Source of the DNA: Lonepinella sp051851555
GTDB taxonomy: Bacteria; Pseudomonadota; Gammaproteobacteria; Enterobacterales; Pasteurellaceae
DNA: 64,000 nt
NCBI RefSeq assembly: GCF_051851555.1
Contig: NZ_JBPDVH010000008.1
Location: 1-64,000 of the forward strand
Direction of reading: 5' to 3'
Part shown: positions 32,054-40,222 of the stretch, piece after piece
Numbering within the stretch: the first letter of the stretch is position 1
Layout: every line of letters starts with the position of its first letter
The notes under the pieces: generated by a model
The model's database searches: none
The model's input: the letters and a program-made list of their open reading frames with translations, nothing else
What the model was told of the DNA's origin: nothing
Made by a program: the position numbers and the translations under genes

Positions 32054-33910
32054 CTACTCAAACAGCTCCCCATCACGCAATACATGCACATTGCCCTTGC
32101 GTCGTAAGAGGCCGCAACGATCAAAATATTCGATCAGTTGCACCGTCAATTTTCGCCCAAATTGCAATTCATCTCGCAATTGATTAACAGAAATATCCCC
32201 TTGTTTTTCAATGCTATTTTTAATAATCTTAGCATAGCGATACAAGGTTTCAGTGAGGAAAAAACGATCTTTAACGATGGGGGTCAAATAGCCTAATTTG
32301 CCCGCCTTATACAAAAAATTCCGCATCAACGTTTCATCCAAAGATAAGTGATTAGCAATGTCACGCACCCATAATGGCTGCCCATTTTGAGCAACAAATT
32401 CCGCAAGAACCTGTTTCCATAACGCTTGTTCTTGTGGGGTAAACTCAATTTTATGTTCAGGTAAGTGTAACCAACCACGGCTTTGTTGTAATTTGCCTTG
32501 GGCTAAGAGCGCATCTATAAAATGATAAATCAATTTTTCAGGTTGATTCAGGGCGACCATTCGATATAAACGTGCTTTGCCCAAACCCACTTGATCGGGA
32601 TGTTGTTGGTGATAATCTGCCAGTGCGGTGAGAATTTGTTGATTTTTTTCCGCCTGATAAGTGGTACTAAAACACCAATCTTGAAAACGCACTGCGTGAT
32701 TTTGCGTTAAGATATCCGTCAGTGCCGAGGCATTAAGCTGTTCTTGCCACAACAACGCTTTCACATCTACCGCTTTTTCCTGTAAATACAAGGCAATACG
32801 TGCCGTAGCATTTTCGGCTTGTTGTAAATTTCGCAAAAATGCCAATCGCACTTCGCTACGTTTATGGCGTTTCGGAGAATGAATTTCCAACACCTCTGCA
32901 CCCGCAATCAACTGTTTATTATCCCCACTGCGTAAAATTAACTTGTCGGCAAAACACAAAAATAGCGGTTTATCCAAGAGGATTTCAGCGTAAGCAGACT
33001 GCTGCGCAGATAAAGTTTTGGTGGTTAATAAGGATAATTTTCCCAAGCTATGGTTGGTGGCATGATAAACATGTACCGCTTGATTTTCCAACAAAGGAAT
33101 TTCCGCATTGAGCATCACAGTCAGCCGATCTGTGGGCAATGGAGGCGCTTGCTCAAACAACCAATCGCCCCGTTGAATCGCCTCTCGATCTAACGAGGAA
33201 TGCAGATTTAAGGCTAATCGCTGCCCAGCTACGCCTTGTGTTGTGGGTTGGTTTTGTGCGTGAATATTTTTTATGCGAACTTTTTCACCTTGAGATAAAA
33301 ACAATTCATCATCCACATTCACTGAGCCACTCAATGCTGTGCCCGTAACCACTGTGCCTGCCCCTTTAATGCTAAAAACACGGTCAATGGCATAACGGAA
33401 AGGTTTATTGGGATCGGCTAAATTGGGAAGTGCGGTTAAAAATTCACGTAATTCGCTAATGCCTTGTTGCGTGGTGGCGGAAGTAACAAAAATTGGGCTG
33501 CCCTGTAAAAACGCATAATCTGCTGTCATTTGTTGGATTAATTCATCGATTTGCGTTGAACTCGCTCGATCCGCCTTGGTGATAACTAACAGGATTTCCT
33601 CTAATTGTAATTGACGCAAAATGGCTAAATGCTCCCTTGTTTGAGCTTGCATTCCCTCATCTGCCGCCACGATTAACATGGCATAATGAATGCCCCCCAA
33701 GCCAGCTAACATATTAGCGAGAAATTTTTCATGACCTGGCACATCAATAAAACCCAGAATCTTGTCGCCAACTGGCAAATAGGCATAACCCAGATCGATA
33801 GTCATACCCCGTTTTTTTTCTTCCGGTAAATGGGCGGTATGGGTGCCAGTTAAAGCTTGCAAAAACGCAGTTTTACCATGGTCAACATGGCCAGAGGTGA
33901 CAATAATCAT
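32054..33910 (-). CDS. selB: Selenocysteine-specific elongation factor SelB
   Basis: GTPase that delivers Sec-tRNA to the ribosome at UGA codons marked by a SECIS hairpin. The 618-residue product has G1 GHVDHGKT (8-15), the switch region KKRGMTIDLGYAYLP, G3 DVPGHEKF and G4 TKAD, then EF-Tu-like beta-barrels. The C-terminal third holds four winged-helix repeats that bind SECIS RNA (for example IKNSIEKQGDISVNQLRDEL near the end). Its start overlaps the selA stop (ATGA), so selA-selB is an operon. Confidence 0.95.
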   Translation of the reverse strand: MIIVTSGHVDHGKTAFLQALTGTHTAHLPEEKKRGMTIDLGYAYLPVGDKILGFIDVPGHEKFLANMLAGLGGIHYAMLIVAADEGMQAQTREHLAILRQLQLEEILLVITKADRASSTQIDELIQQMTADYAFLQGSPIFVTSATTQQGISELREFLTALPNLADPNKPFRYAIDRVFSIKGAGTVVTGTALSGSVNVDDELFLSQGEKVRIKNIHAQNQPTTQGVAGQRLALNLHSSLDREAIQRGDWLFEQAPPLPTDRLTVMLNAEIPLLENQAVHVYHATNHSLGKLSLLTTKTLSAQQSAYAEILLDKPLFLCFADKLILRSGDNKQLIAGAEVLEIHSPKRHKRSEVRLAFLRNLQQAENATARIALYLQEKAVDVKALLWQEQLNASALTDILTQNHAVRFQDWCFSTTYQAEKNQQILTALADYHQQHPDQVGLGKARLYRMVALNQPEKLIYHFIDALLAQGKLQQSRGWLHLPEHKIEFTPQEQALWKQVLAEFVAQNGQPLWVRDIANHLSLDETLMRNFLYKAGKLGYLTPIVKDRFFLTETLYRYAKIIKNSIEKQGDISVNQLRDELQFGRKLTVQLIEYFDRCGLLRRKGNVHVLRDGELFE

Positions 33911-35298
33911 AGGTGAGGCAGCCCCTCTAAAGTGACGAGAAATTGTTCAAGATTCGCTAAAGAACGCATATCTAACCAAATTTTATCTTGTTCCACTCTA
34001 GCAATCACTGGAACGGAAAGCTGTTTCAAAGCCTGTAAAAGTGCGGTTAATTTTCCGCTAATTTGGCTTGAAATGGTTACCGCTACCGACGGAATTGTCG
34101 CTAATGGTTGCGAACCACTGCCGATTTGAGCCGAACTGGATTCGATTTGCAGCGAAAAACTAGCCAGTTGCTGAGATAACTGCTGTTTCACTTTTTCGGC
34201 TTTTTCAGTTAATTGTGTCATAGATTGGGTGAGTAAATGCAAGGTTGGCAAGGTTTCAGTTAATTTTTCTGGCTGCAAATACAAACGCAATGTTGCCTCT
34301 AAACCGGCCAAGATCACTTTGTCACAACGCAATGCACGTTTAAGCGGGTGAGCTTGTAGTTGGTCAATTAAGGCTTTTTTGCCCACAATAATGCCCGCTT
34401 GTACGCCCCCGAGTAATTTATCCCCCGAAAATGAAATTAAATCCACCCCTTGAGCCAATTTTTCTTGCACGGTCGGCTCTTTCGGTAAGCCATATTGGCT
34501 TAAATCAATTAATGCCCCACTGCCCAGATCGCTGATCACAGGAATGTGAAATTCTGCCCCCAATTCGGCTAATTGTTGCTCTTCGACAGCATGCGTAAAA
34601 CCACAAATCTGATAGTTACTGCTGTGAACTTTCATCAAAAAGGCGGTATTTTCATTAATTGCGTGGCGATAATCTTTTAAATGGGTACGATTTGTAGTAC
34701 CTACTTCCACTAATTGACAACCCGCTTGTGCCATAATATCTGGAATGCGGAATGCGCCACCAATTTCAATTAATTCCCCTCGAGAAATAATCACTTCCTT
34801 GCCTTTTGCAAAGGTCGCTAACATTAATAATACGGCCGCCGCATTATTATTCACCACACAAGCTGCCTCGGCACCCGTCAGTTGGGTGATCAGTTCACTG
34901 ATATAATGATCTCGATGACTCCGTTGACCCGCCTCTAAATCATATTCTAACGCCACATTGCCAGACATGGCATTTAGTGCAGCTTGCTGCGCCGTATTTG
35001 ACCACAAGGCTCGGCCTAAATTGGTGTGTAAAATTGTGCCAGTCAAATTATGCACGGATTGAATTTGCACTTGGCTTTGTTGAATAAGTTGCTGCTCAAT
35101 TTCGCAGATTGTGCAAGCAAGATCCTGAAAATAGTCAGGAAGTTGCTGCGTTTGTTTAATCTGCTCTCGTGCTTGTTGCAACAGTTGGCGACAAACATTT
35201 ACCACGGCAGTATGGCCAAATTGTGCCACGAGTTTTTCACCCTGTGGCGTTTTGAGTAACTTATCGACGGCGGGTAATTGTTGAAAAAGTGCGGTCAT
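33907..35298 (-). CDS. selA: L-seryl-tRNA(Sec) selenium transferase SelA
   Basis: PLP enzyme of 463 residues that converts Ser-tRNA(Sec) to selenocysteinyl-tRNA using selenophosphate. TGTILHTNLGRALWS (about 79-93) and the PLP-lysine region LISFSGDKLLGGVQAGII (Lys about 294) are diagnostic; the N-terminal helical domain that contacts tRNA is present. A USS overlaps the first codons (35287-35295) and encodes the region near SAL, and a second lies at 34039. It is divergent from the tRNA-Sec gene. Confidence 0.95.
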   Translation of the reverse strand: MTALFQQLPAVDKLLKTPQGEKLVAQFGHTAVVNVCRQLLQQAREQIKQTQQLPDYFQDLACTICEIEQQLIQQSQVQIQSVHNLTGTILHTNLGRALWSNTAQQAALNAMSGNVALEYDLEAGQRSHRDHYISELITQLTGAEAACVVNNNAAAVLLMLATFAKGKEVIISRGELIEIGGAFRIPDIMAQAGCQLVEVGTTNRTHLKDYRHAINENTAFLMKVHSSNYQICGFTHAVEEQQLAELGAEFHIPVISDLGSGALIDLSQYGLPKEPTVQEKLAQGVDLISFSGDKLLGGVQAGIIVGKKALIDQLQAHPLKRALRCDKVILAGLEATLRLYLQPEKLTETLPTLHLLTQSMTQLTEKAEKVKQQLSQQLASFSLQIESSSAQIGSGSQPLATIPSVAVTISSQISGKLTALLQALKQLSVPVIARVEQDKIWLDMRSLANLEQFLVTLEGLPHL

Positions 35299-35405
35299 TT
35301 TACACCCTGTTTTATCTGCTGTTGGCTAAGGAATACGGTTATTATACAACAATTTTATCCCAGACTTGAATTAAAAGGGGAATTACGTTAAAGTGGCTAC
35401 CCATT

Positions 35406-35500
35406 GGAAGGTCGTCATTTCTGGTGAAGTGGCAGGACTTCAAATCCTGTTAGGGCTGCCAGCAGTCCTGGGTGGGTTCGACTCCCATGACCTTCCGCCA
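35406..35500 (+). tRNA. selC: tRNA-Sec (anticodon UCA)
   Basis: 95 bases with CCA encoded. The acceptor GGAAGGTC pairs with GACCTTCC (8 bp, the long stem typical of selenocysteine tRNA). The anticodon arm CAGGA/TCCTG holds CTTCAAA (UCA), a long variable arm follows (GGGCTGCCAGCAGTCC), and the T arm has GGTTCGACTCC. It lies 107 bases from selA on the opposite strand. Confidence 0.97.
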
Positions 35501-35507
35501 ATTTTGC

Positions 35508-35966
35508 TTATTCGTTGAAATCCATCCCCGAACCAAGATAATCCGCAAATTCTTCCGCATAAAACCCATGGGAAAGCATATAACGCCAAATTTTCTGTTT
35601 TATTTTAATATCTAATTTATCTTGATAATGTGGAAATTTTCGGCTTAACACGTCCAATGCCATCGCAGACCAATCGATTTCGCTTTGTTCCACCACGGCC
35701 TGAATCACTTCTGAACTGACGCCTTTTAGTTGGCGTAATTCTTGTTTAATTCGATTGACACCAAAACCACGGTTAGCACGATAATTCAGGTAATTCTCCG
35801 CAAAACGTTGATCACTTTGCCAATTTCGTTGTTGGCAATGAGTAAGGGCTTGATCAATATCCTCTTCACTAAAGGCTTTTTCTTGCATTTTACAGCGCAC
35901 TTCATATTCACTGTAATCACGGCGAGCCAGTAGATTAATCAGATAATTTAAGGCAAGAGATGACAT
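35508..35966 (-). CDS. recX: RecA regulatory protein RecX
   Basis: Caps RecA filaments and limits their growth. The 152-residue product is made of three-helix repeats: LINLLARRDYSEYEVRCKMQEK (first), the second around RFAENYLNYRANRGFGVNRIKQEL, and the third KIWRYMLSHGFYAEEF at the C-terminus. It follows recA by 79 bases, with an inverted USS pair (35987-36011) between, so its expression probably depends on partial read-through of that hairpin. Confidence 0.92.
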   Translation of the reverse strand: MSSLALNYLINLLARRDYSEYEVRCKMQEKAFSEEDIDQALTHCQQRNWQSDQRFAENYLNYRANRGFGVNRIKQELRQLKGVSSEVIQAVVEQSEIDWSAMALDVLSRKFPHYQDKLDIKIKQKIWRYMLSHGFYAEEFADYLGSGMDFNE

Positions 35967-35986
35967 GAGGCGATCCTTATGGGAAA

Positions 35987-36011
35987 AAGTGCGGTCTTTC
36001 TCACCGCACTT
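35987..36011. terminator. USS-pair hairpin between recA and recX
   Basis: AAGTGCGGT (35987-35995) and ACCGCACTT (36003-36011), with flanking A/T pairs, form a terminator-like hairpin between two cotranscribed genes. E. coli also has a partial terminator between recA and recX. Confidence 0.75.
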
Positions 36012-36045
36012 TTAAGCGTGTTAAACAATTAACCGATTTTTTAGG

Positions 36046-37164
36046 TTAAAAATCGACATCATTTGTTTCATCCACGACCTCATCATTTTGATCTTTGTCA
36101 TCCTCATTTGGCAACAAGGCTTGTTCAGGATTTTCTGATAAGGCTTTTCTGATTTTTGCTTCTAATTGTGCAGTGGCTTCAGGGTTTGCCTCTAACCATT
36201 TAATCGCATTTGCCTTACCTTGGCCAATTTTTTCACCCTCATAGGAATACCAAGCGCCCGATTTATTGACTAATTTTTGTTTCACGCCGAGTTCAATTAA
36301 TTCGCCATTTTTCGAGATCCCTGCGCCATAGAGAATTTGGAATTCTGCTTGACGGAACGGTGCAGCCAATTTGTTTTTCACCACTTTCACACGGGTATCA
36401 TTACCAATAATTTCATCCCCGTCTTTTACTGCGCCAATACGGCGAATATCTAAACGCACGGAAGAATAGAATTTTAACGCATTACCGCCGGTGGTGGTTT
36501 CTGGGTTACCAAACATCACACCAATTTTCATTCTAATTTGGTTGATAAACACCACTAAACAGTTGGAATTTTTAATTTGCCCCGTGAGCTTACGCAAGGC
36601 TTGTGACATCAAACGTGCTTGTAAACCCACATGGGAATCCCCCATGTCACCCTCAATTTCCGCTTTCGGGGTTAAAGCAGCCACAGAGTCCACAATAATC
36701 ACATCAATCGCCCCTGAACGCACTAAGGCATCACAGATTTCTAAGGCTTGTTCACCGTTATCAGGTTGAGAAATAAAGAGTTCTTTCACATCAACGCCCA
36801 ATTTGGCCGCATAAATCGGATCTAAAGCATGCTCCGCATCAATAAATGCACAGACTTTGCCCGCTTTTTGGGCTTGGGCAATCACTGACAGGGTCAATGT
36901 GGTTTTACCCGAAGATTCAGGGCCGTAGATTTCCACAATCCGCCCCATTGGCAAACCACCTATTCCCAAGGCCACATCTAAGCCAATGGAGCCAGTAGAA
37001 ATAGATTCAATATCAAGGGTTTGTGAATCCCCTAATTTCATAATAGAGCCTTTACCAAATTGTTTTTCAATTTGACCCAGTGCCGCCGCAAGGGCTTTGG
37101 CTTTGTCCTCTTTAGAAGAATTTTCTTTTGCGGTGGGTTTTGCTTTTTTGTCGTCTTTTGCCAT
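36046..37164 (-). CDS. recA: Recombinase RecA
   Basis: Forms ATP-dependent filaments on single-stranded DNA for strand exchange and LexA cleavage. The 372-residue product has Walker A GPESSGKT (about 85-92), the MAW region, VDSVAALTPKAEIEG, loop L1 MGDSHVGLQARLMSQALRK, loop L2 INQIRMKIGVMFGNPETTTGGNAL, and an acidic C-terminal tail (EDDKDQNDEVVDETNDVDF). It is somewhat longer than E. coli RecA (353) because of a charged N-terminal extension and a longer tail. It has a LexA-controlled promoter. Confidence 0.97.
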   Translation of the reverse strand: MAKDDKKAKPTAKENSSKEDKAKALAAALGQIEKQFGKGSIMKLGDSQTLDIESISTGSIGLDVALGIGGLPMGRIVEIYGPESSGKTTLTLSVIAQAQKAGKVCAFIDAEHALDPIYAAKLGVDVKELFISQPDNGEQALEICDALVRSGAIDVIIVDSVAALTPKAEIEGDMGDSHVGLQARLMSQALRKLTGQIKNSNCLVVFINQIRMKIGVMFGNPETTTGGNALKFYSSVRLDIRRIGAVKDGDEIIGNDTRVKVVKNKLAAPFRQAEFQILYGAGISKNGELIELGVKQKLVNKSGAWYSYEGEKIGQGKANAIKWLEANPEATAQLEAKIRKALSENPEQALLPNEDDKDQNDEVVDETNDVDF

Positions 37165-37205
37165 GGTGTTAACCTTAATAGTTGTTAAGCTGTAAATTTG
37201 AGCAT

Positions 37206-37234
37206 ATGTTATCTGTTCTTAAAAACAGTATCAA
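37206..37234 (-). promoter_or_regulatory. recA promoter with embedded LexA box
   Basis: On the minus strand: -35 TTGATA (37229-37234), 17-base spacer, -10 TAACAT (37206-37211). The spacer is almost entirely a LexA (SOS) box CTGT-N8-ACAG (37213-37228). This is the same layout as the E. coli recA promoter. Confidence 0.85.
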
Positions 37235-37254
37235 GTGTTTTTTTGATCTTTTTA

Positions 37255-37839
37255 TCAAAAATGTGATCTGGATTCCAAATTGAGAAAATTTTTCAGTACC
37301 GACAGACCCTGTTCCGACATATAGGACTCGGGATGAAATTGCACACCAAAAATCGGCCACTGACGATGTTGGATGGCCATAATAATCTCATCATCACAGG
37401 TTGCAATACAGGCCAATTCCGTGGGAAAATCGGTATGAGAAACCGCCCAAGAATGATATAAACCAATGTGAAATTGCTCGGGTAATCCTTGAAATAAGGC
37501 AGATTCAGACCGTACTTTTAACAGCCGTTTTTGGCCATGTCGTACCTCTGGTAAATTAAACAAGGTTGCGCCGAAAAACTGGCAAATCGTTTGATGACCA
37601 AGACACACGCCTAAAATGGCTTTAGTTTGATAAAAAGTGGCTAATATTTCAAAGAGTTGAGGATAGGCTTGTGGCACATCGGGGCCAGGGGAAAGCAAAA
37701 TATGACTAAAACGATCGAGCGCCTGAATGTTCACGTTTTCCACATTGATTACCTCAAAATCCACAGCTAAACGGCGGACTAAGTCCACTAAATTGTAGGT
37801 AAAAGAATCGTGGTTATTAATAATGGCGAGTGTAGTCAT
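37255..37839 (-). CDS. pabA: Aminodeoxychorismate/anthranilate synthase glutamine amidotransferase subunit
   Basis: Class I glutamine amidotransferase (194 residues) that supplies ammonia to PabB for 4-amino-4-deoxychorismate. INNHDSFTYNLVDLVR, LSPGPDVPQA, the catalytic Cys in GVCLGHQTICQFFGA (about 80) and the His-Glu pair in GVQFHPESYMSEQG are all present. I chose the second ATG (37839); 37842 is equally possible. It is divergent from pabB. Its last codons and stop (NLESRSHF) are made by a copy of the intergenic motif described at 41404. TrpG would look alike; the pabB neighbour favours PabA. Confidence 0.88.
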   Translation of the reverse strand: MTTLAIINNHDSFTYNLVDLVRRLAVDFEVINVENVNIQALDRFSHILLSPGPDVPQAYPQLFEILATFYQTKAILGVCLGHQTICQFFGATLFNLPEVRHGQKRLLKVRSESALFQGLPEQFHIGLYHSWAVSHTDFPTELACIATCDDEIIMAIQHRQWPIFGVQFHPESYMSEQGLSVLKNFLNLESRSHF

Positions 37840-37928
37840 CATCTCAGTTCGGTAAAATAAAAACCTTGCCATTATAAATGATTCGGCTAAACTTGAGCAT
37901 ATTTATTTTTTCATTGAAGTGATAGTTT

Positions 37929-38918
37929 ATGCCATTTAACGCTTTTGTTGCACAAGCTAATGATTTTGGCAAACAACGCCAACCTTTTTTCTTTCTGATT
38001 GATTTTGAACAGAAAAAACCGCTTATTTGGCCACTGGATCAAATTGAAAAAGCACCATTATATTTTGAGATTACAGGCAAAACGAATTATCACGATAAAT
38101 TGAATAGAAAAGTGCGGTCAAAAACGACGTTACATTTCACCGCACTTTCGCTCGATCCACTACGTTATCAACAAGGCTTTGAGCAGGTTCAACAAGCACT
38201 ACAACAGGGCAATTCTTATTTACTGAACTTGACCTATCCAACTGAAATACAAACGAATTTTTCTTTACTCGACTTTTTCGAGCAAAGCCAAGCCCGTTAT
38301 AAATTGTATTATCCGCCTCATTTTGTGTGTTTTTCGCCAGAATGTTTTATCAAAATCAAGCAAAATCAAATCTTTACCTATCCCATGAAAGGCACTATTG
38401 ATGCGAATTTGCCGAATGCGGAACAACAATTATTGCAATCTGAAAAAGAACAAGCGGAACATTATACGATTGTCGATTTAATGCGAAACGATCTGGCCAC
38501 CGTAGCGCAACAGATTGAAGTGCGGCGTTTTCGTTATGTCGAACGGATTGAAACCGAAAAAGGGGCGATTTTACAGACAAGTTCGGAGATCATCGGCAAT
38601 TTGAGAGAAAACTGGCAAGAAAATATTGGCACTATATTAGCCCAGTTATTGCCTGCGGGATCCATTAGTGGTGCGCCTAAAGAAAAAACCGTGGAAATTA
38701 TTCAACAAGCCGAGGGGCAAGAACGAGGCTATTATACGGGTGTATTTGGCATTTTTGACGGAGAAAGCGTCGACAGTGCGGTCGCTATTCGTTTTATTGA
38801 GCAATGTGATGGCAAGCTGTATTTTCGTAGTGGTGGCGGCATTACGAGAAAAAGTCAGCTCGATCAAGAGTATAACGAATTATTACAAAAAATTTATGTG
38901 CCGTTAGGGAAAACATGA
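37929..38918 (+). CDS. pabB: Aminodeoxychorismate synthase component I
   Basis: Chorismate-binding enzyme (329 residues) giving 4-amino-4-deoxychorismate for folate synthesis. It is shorter than E. coli PabB (453) because the N-terminal region is reduced. The conserved catalytic segments are present: FTYPMKGTI, VDLMRNDLA, LPAGSISGAPKEKTVEII and GYYTGVFGIFDG, with VAIRFIE near the end. An inverted USS pair (38110, 38140) lies within coding sequence. Its TGA overlaps the start of the next gene (ATGATG). Confidence 0.92.
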   Translation: MPFNAFVAQANDFGKQRQPFFFLIDFEQKKPLIWPLDQIEKAPLYFEITGKTNYHDKLNRKVRSKTTLHFTALSLDPLRYQQGFEQVQQALQQGNSYLLNLTYPTEIQTNFSLLDFFEQSQARYKLYYPPHFVCFSPECFIKIKQNQIFTYPMKGTIDANLPNAEQQLLQSEKEQAEHYTIVDLMRNDLATVAQQIEVRRFRYVERIETEKGAILQTSSEIIGNLRENWQENIGTILAQLLPAGSISGAPKEKTVEIIQQAEGQERGYYTGVFGIFDGESVDSAVAIRFIEQCDGKLYFRSGGGITRKSQLDQEYNELLQKIYVPLGKT

Positions 38919-39511
38919 TGATGAATTTTCCATTATTTGAGACCCTTTGCATTGAACAGGGAAAAATCAAAAACAGCCTATATCATCAACAACGCTATGA
39001 AACCTCATTACGACAGTTTTATGGGGAAAGTGCGGTGAAAATTCACGATCTTTACGACATTATCGAAAAAAACATGAAAAATTACACCGCATTTCACCAC
39101 CCGATTCTGCGTTGTCGTCTTGCCTATAATCAAGCGGACTATCATATTGAATTGTTCCCTTATCAACGCAGAACATATCAAACATTTCAACCCGTGATTT
39201 GCAATGACATTGATTACAGCTTGAAATATCAAGATCGGCACATGCTCAACAAATTGCTCGCCCAAAAAGGTGAGGCTGATGAAATTATGATTATTAAACA
39301 AGGTAAAGTAACGGATTGCAGCATTGGCAATTTAATTTTTCGTCAAGGCGAACAATGGTTCACCCCTGATAGCCCGTTATTAAAAGGGACGCAACGAGCC
39401 TGTTTATTACAACAAGGCATAGTACAAGAAATCCCTATTTTTGCCGAAGATATCCCTAAATTTGACGAAATTCGCCTCATTAATGCGATGAATGGATTAC
39501 CCTCACCCTAG
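38915..39511 (+). CDS. pabC: Class IV aminotransferase-fold protein, probable aminodeoxychorismate lyase
   Basis: A 198-residue branched-chain aminotransferase-fold protein (PLP class IV) translationally coupled to pabB; this suggests it converts 4-amino-4-deoxychorismate to p-aminobenzoate and pyruvate. LFETLCIEQGKIKNSLYHQQR at the N-terminus and the KGEADEIMIIKQGKVTDCSIGNLIF segment are supportive. It is shorter than E. coli PabC (269), lacking part of both domains. Three adjacent ATG codons (38915, 38918, 38921) are possible starts. Its last residues and stop are contributed by a CCCTCACCCTAG repeat. Confidence 0.75.
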   Translation: MMMNFPLFETLCIEQGKIKNSLYHQQRYETSLRQFYGESAVKIHDLYDIIEKNMKNYTAFHHPILRCRLAYNQADYHIELFPYQRRTYQTFQPVICNDIDYSLKYQDRHMLNKLLAQKGEADEIMIIKQGKVTDCSIGNLIFRQGEQWFTPDSPLLKGTQRACLLQQGIVQEIPIFAEDIPKFDEIRLINAMNGLPSP

Positions 39512-39533
39512 CCCTCTCCCAAAGGGAGAGGGG
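39500..39533. repeat. CCCTCACCCTAG...palindromic repeat at the pabC end
   Basis: CCCTCTCCC (39512-39520), loop AAA, GGGAGAGGG (39524-39532), preceded by CCTCACCCTAG. This type of short GC-rich palindrome recurs in many gammaproteobacterial genomes. It supplies the pabC stop codon and may act as a terminator or mRNA stabiliser before pdxH. Confidence 0.7.
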
Positions 39534-39552
39534 ATTGTATAAGGAATAAATG

Positions 39553-40185
39553 ATGGATTTACACAATATTCGAGAAGATTACAGCAAACAGGCCTTATCA
39601 CGTAAACAGTGCCTTGCAGATCCGCTAAAACAGTTTGAACGTTGGTTAAATGAGGCAATCACTGCCAAGGTTTGTGAACCGACGGCCATGAATTTAGCCA
39701 CGTTCAACGAGCAAGGTAAACCGAGCAGCCGTGTGGTGCTGCTCAAAGAAGTGAATGCACAAGGGTTTGTTTTCTTTACGAATTATCACAGTCAAAAAGG
39801 CCTAGCCTTAAGCCATACACCTTTTGCTGCCTTGAATTTCTTTTGGGGCGAATTGGAACGGCAAGTAAGAATTGAGGGATGTGTGGAAAAATTATCCCCT
39901 GAACAATCCGATGCTTATTTTGCCACTCGCCCTTATACCAGCCAAGTAGGTGCATGGGCCAGTGAGCAAAGTGCGGTGATTTCGAGCAAAAATCAACTCC
40001 TGACCAAAGCTGCCATGATTGCCGCTAAACACCCTTTAAACGTACCTCGGCCTCCCCATTGGGGCGGTTATGTGGTGATCCCTGAAGTGATTGAATTTTG
40101 GCAAGGACGACCAAGTCGCTTGCATGATCGTATTCGCTATCGTTTAGTCAATAGCAGTTGGATCATAGAAAGATTATCACCGTAG
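39553..40185 (+). CDS. pdxH: Pyridoxine/pyridoxamine 5'-phosphate oxidase
   Basis: FMN enzyme (210 residues) that makes pyridoxal 5'-phosphate, the last step of the vitamin B6 route. Family landmarks: NIREDYSKQAL, PTAMNLATFNEQGKPSSRVVLLK, GFVFFTNYHSQKG, RQVRIEGCVEKL, RPYTSQVGAWASEQS and the C-terminal FWQGRPSRLHDRIRY that binds substrate and phosphate. AAGGA lies upstream; the ATG at 39550 is also in frame. Confidence 0.95.
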   Translation: MDLHNIREDYSKQALSRKQCLADPLKQFERWLNEAITAKVCEPTAMNLATFNEQGKPSSRVVLLKEVNAQGFVFFTNYHSQKGLALSHTPFAALNFFWGELERQVRIEGCVEKLSPEQSDAYFATRPYTSQVGAWASEQSAVISSKNQLLTKAAMIAAKHPLNVPRPPHWGGYVVIPEVIEFWQGRPSRLHDRIRYRLVNSSWIIERLSP

Positions 40186-40222
40186 CTAATTAGCGAAATT
40201 TAGCGCTTTGGTGAGAGGACTA

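Noticed and set aside
35406..35500. Prophage or island integrated at tRNA-Sec
   Set aside because: selC is an island site in enterobacteria, but here recX follows six bases after it with no integrase or repeat of the tRNA 3' end.
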